Below, one piece after another: positions 63,040-64,000 of a stretch of DNA of 64,000 nt. Source of the stretch: JAAOIF01 sp965206195 (GTDB lineage: Bacteria > Pseudomonadota > Gammaproteobacteria > PS1 > Pseudothioglobaceae); NCBI GenBank assembly GCA_965206195.1, contig CBDBIZ010000011.1, forward strand, positions 558,001 to 622,000, read 5' to 3'. A program made the translations under genes and the position numbers. The notes beneath the pieces were generated by a model, which saw only the letters and a program-made list of their open reading frames with translations, was not told the DNA's origin and ran no database searches. Numbering within the stretch: position 1 is the first letter of the stretch; every line of letters starts with the position of its first letter.

Positions 63040-63427
63040 TCGGCTTCAACCAAGAGACATCATTGATAATACGCCAGCCTTGTTTTTGCAAAGCAAAGCC
63101 GCAAGAATAAATAGAGTGGTAAGTGCCTGAAACCCATAAACTGCCATTAGGTTTTAAAATTCTTTTACAAGCTTTTATCCATTTTGAGTGAAATTTAAAG
63201 TCGGCTTCAATGCCAGCGCTTTTATCCCATTTTCCCTTATCAACACTCACTCTTTTTCCTGCATGGCAACTAAAACCACCATTAGAAAGATTATAAGGAG
63301 GATCAGCAAAAATCATATCAACACTTTCTTTGGGAATTTTTTTCAGCAGTTCCAAACTATCTCCTAGGAACAGTTTTACCGACTTATCTTTAAAATACGG
63401 GGTCATGTATCTAAAATTTACATTCAT
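63023..63427 (-). CDS. DNA methyltransferase, truncated (beta-class N-terminal half)
   Basis: 134 residues. The catalytic motif IV DPPYNLSNGGF and WIKACKRILKPNGSLWVSGT are typical of N6-adenine/N4-cytosine methyltransferases of the DpnA/MboIA kind. The frame ends at WLKPNATTA, just where intact enzymes continue to the target-recognition part and the SAM motif FxGxG, all of which are missing. It is almost certainly inactive. The break falls exactly at the start of the HNH gene. Confidence 0.75.
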   Translation of the reverse strand: MNVNFRYMTPYFKDKSVKLFLGDSLELLKKIPKESVDMIFADPPYNLSNGGFSCHAGKRVSVDKGKWDKSAGIEADFKFHSKWIKACKRILKPNGSLWVSGTYHSIYSCGFALQKQGWRIINDVSWLKPNATTA

Positions 63428-63465
63428 CTGTTAGAAGCAAGAAATTATACATTAGTTTGTACTAG

Positions 63466-63509
63466 ACAAAAAAAATACCCTAGCACCTAAACAGATACTG
63501 GGGTATTTT
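63466..63509 (-). terminator. Terminator downstream of the 5S rRNA
   Basis: AAAATACCC (63472-63480) and GGGTATTTT (63501-63509) form a perfect 9-bp stem with a 20-nt loop and a T8 run on the minus strand. It would end the rRNA transcript before the methyltransferase gene. Confidence 0.8.
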
Positions 63510-63623
63510 GTGGTATTTTTAGAATTTTATAAGGCAGATTGTAGTAGATTATAAGGAGTTTAGTAAAACTAAACAACTGGAGATCTAACGCCTTAAAAAA
63601 AACCAAAAATAACCGAAATTAAA

Positions 63624-63740
63624 GCCTAGCGATGTCCTACTCTCGCATGGGGAGACCCCACACTACCATCGGCGCTAAGTGGTTTCACTGCTGAGTTCGG
63701 GATGGGATCAGGTGGGTCACACTTGCTATTGTCACTAAGC
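63624..63740 (-). rRNA. rrf: 5S ribosomal RNA
   Basis: The minus strand matches bacterial 5S closely: CCCATCCCGAACTCAG, GATGGTAGTGTGGGGTCTCC and CATGCGAGAGTAGG are in order. The ends GCTTAGTG and CGCTAGGC pair as the terminal stem. It is the 3' end of an rRNA operon entering from the right edge. Confidence 0.96.
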
Positions 63741-64000
63741 AAACTGCTTGCCTCGTTCGCTTGTTTTTGGTTTTTTCGACGTTAAATGTTAGAAAATCTT
63801 CAGTCACGTAGCTTTGCTTTGCTTTTTTACATTTTAAAAATTTACCTTGTAAAATTCCAAAAATAATCAAATTTAACTTATCGTTTAAATGTAATAAGTT
63901 AGACCAGAGGCTAATTAAAAAGTTTTTATACCAAGATGGTATAACAATTTAAATACATTAATAAAGTTTGAACACTTACGTAGTGTATTGCATGACACAT
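63741..64000 (-). other. 23S-5S rRNA spacer
   Basis: 260 bp upstream of 5S with no recognisable 23S 3' end and no tRNA. It is longer than the usual ~100-bp spacer. The 23S gene presumably starts just outside the window. Confidence 0.5.

Noticed and set aside
63880..64000. 23S rRNA 3' end at the window edge
   Set aside because: The conserved 3' terminal sequence of 23S rRNA is not present in the last 120 bases.

Overview
The window is a low-GC gammaproteobacterial chromosome segment from a sulfur-oxidising organism, most likely the SUP05 / Thioglobus / bivalve thiotrophic-symbiont clade. The call rests on a nearly complete reverse-type dissimilatory sulfite reductase locus (dsrA B E F H C M K L J O P, then N R), a high coding density, many A/T-rich alternative starts, and typical gammaproteobacterial blocks (ftsH-folP-glmM, lptE-holA-proA-tyrS-ssrA, rnfABCD-G). 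No tRNA gene and no CRISPR array were seen. The tmRNA encodes the tag ANENNYALAA.

Layout. 1-12.6 kb is housekeeping: a RecB/AddB-like nuclease cut by the window edge, cca, msrB, mpl, glmM, folP, ftsH, lptE, holA, proA, tyrS and ssrA. 12.7-16.2 kb holds a Sel1-repeat protein with a premature stop, a nuclease remnant, hemD, a cation exchanger and tsaE. 16.2-32.1 kb is the sulfur-oxidation locus on the minus strand. It includes an unusual repeat/peptidoglycan-binding protein between dsrP and dsrN, a 58-residue membrane protein upstream of dsrA, and gltD at the head. 32-41.2 kb carries rplS, xerD, a divergent XRE regulator/lipoprotein pair, queA and the rnf operon, which has a DUF2335 gene inserted and no rnfE next to it. 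41.3-43.8 kb carries a TauE-type exporter, a decayed integron integrase gene and, divergent from it, a beta-carbonic anhydrase gene flanked by integron-like core sites. 43.9-53.4 kb is housekeeping again (comM, tsaD, lptB, bactofilin, birA, truA), followed by an SLC13 transporter, a second beta-carbonic anhydrase and NhaD.

54.6-60.2 kb is the most interesting block. It has a secreted SBP56-type methanethiol oxidase (mtoX), glutathione-dependent formaldehyde dehydrogenase, S-formylglutathione hydrolase, an SCO1/SenC copper protein and a di-haem MauG/cytochrome c peroxidase. Together these predict conversion of methanethiol to formaldehyde, sulfide and peroxide, with formaldehyde passing to formate. 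The sulfide would be a substrate for the dsr pathway encoded 25 kb away.

60.2-63.4 kb is a decaying accessory patch: an IS3 orfA relic, a TetR regulator, a transposase-like relic, two nuclease-like fragments, an intact winged-helix/HNH nuclease with a translationally coupled 59-residue ORF, and a DNA methyltransferase truncated at the nuclease start. The window ends in the 3' part of an rRNA operon (5S rRNA, minus strand). All functional statements come from motif recognition by eye; no database search was run.
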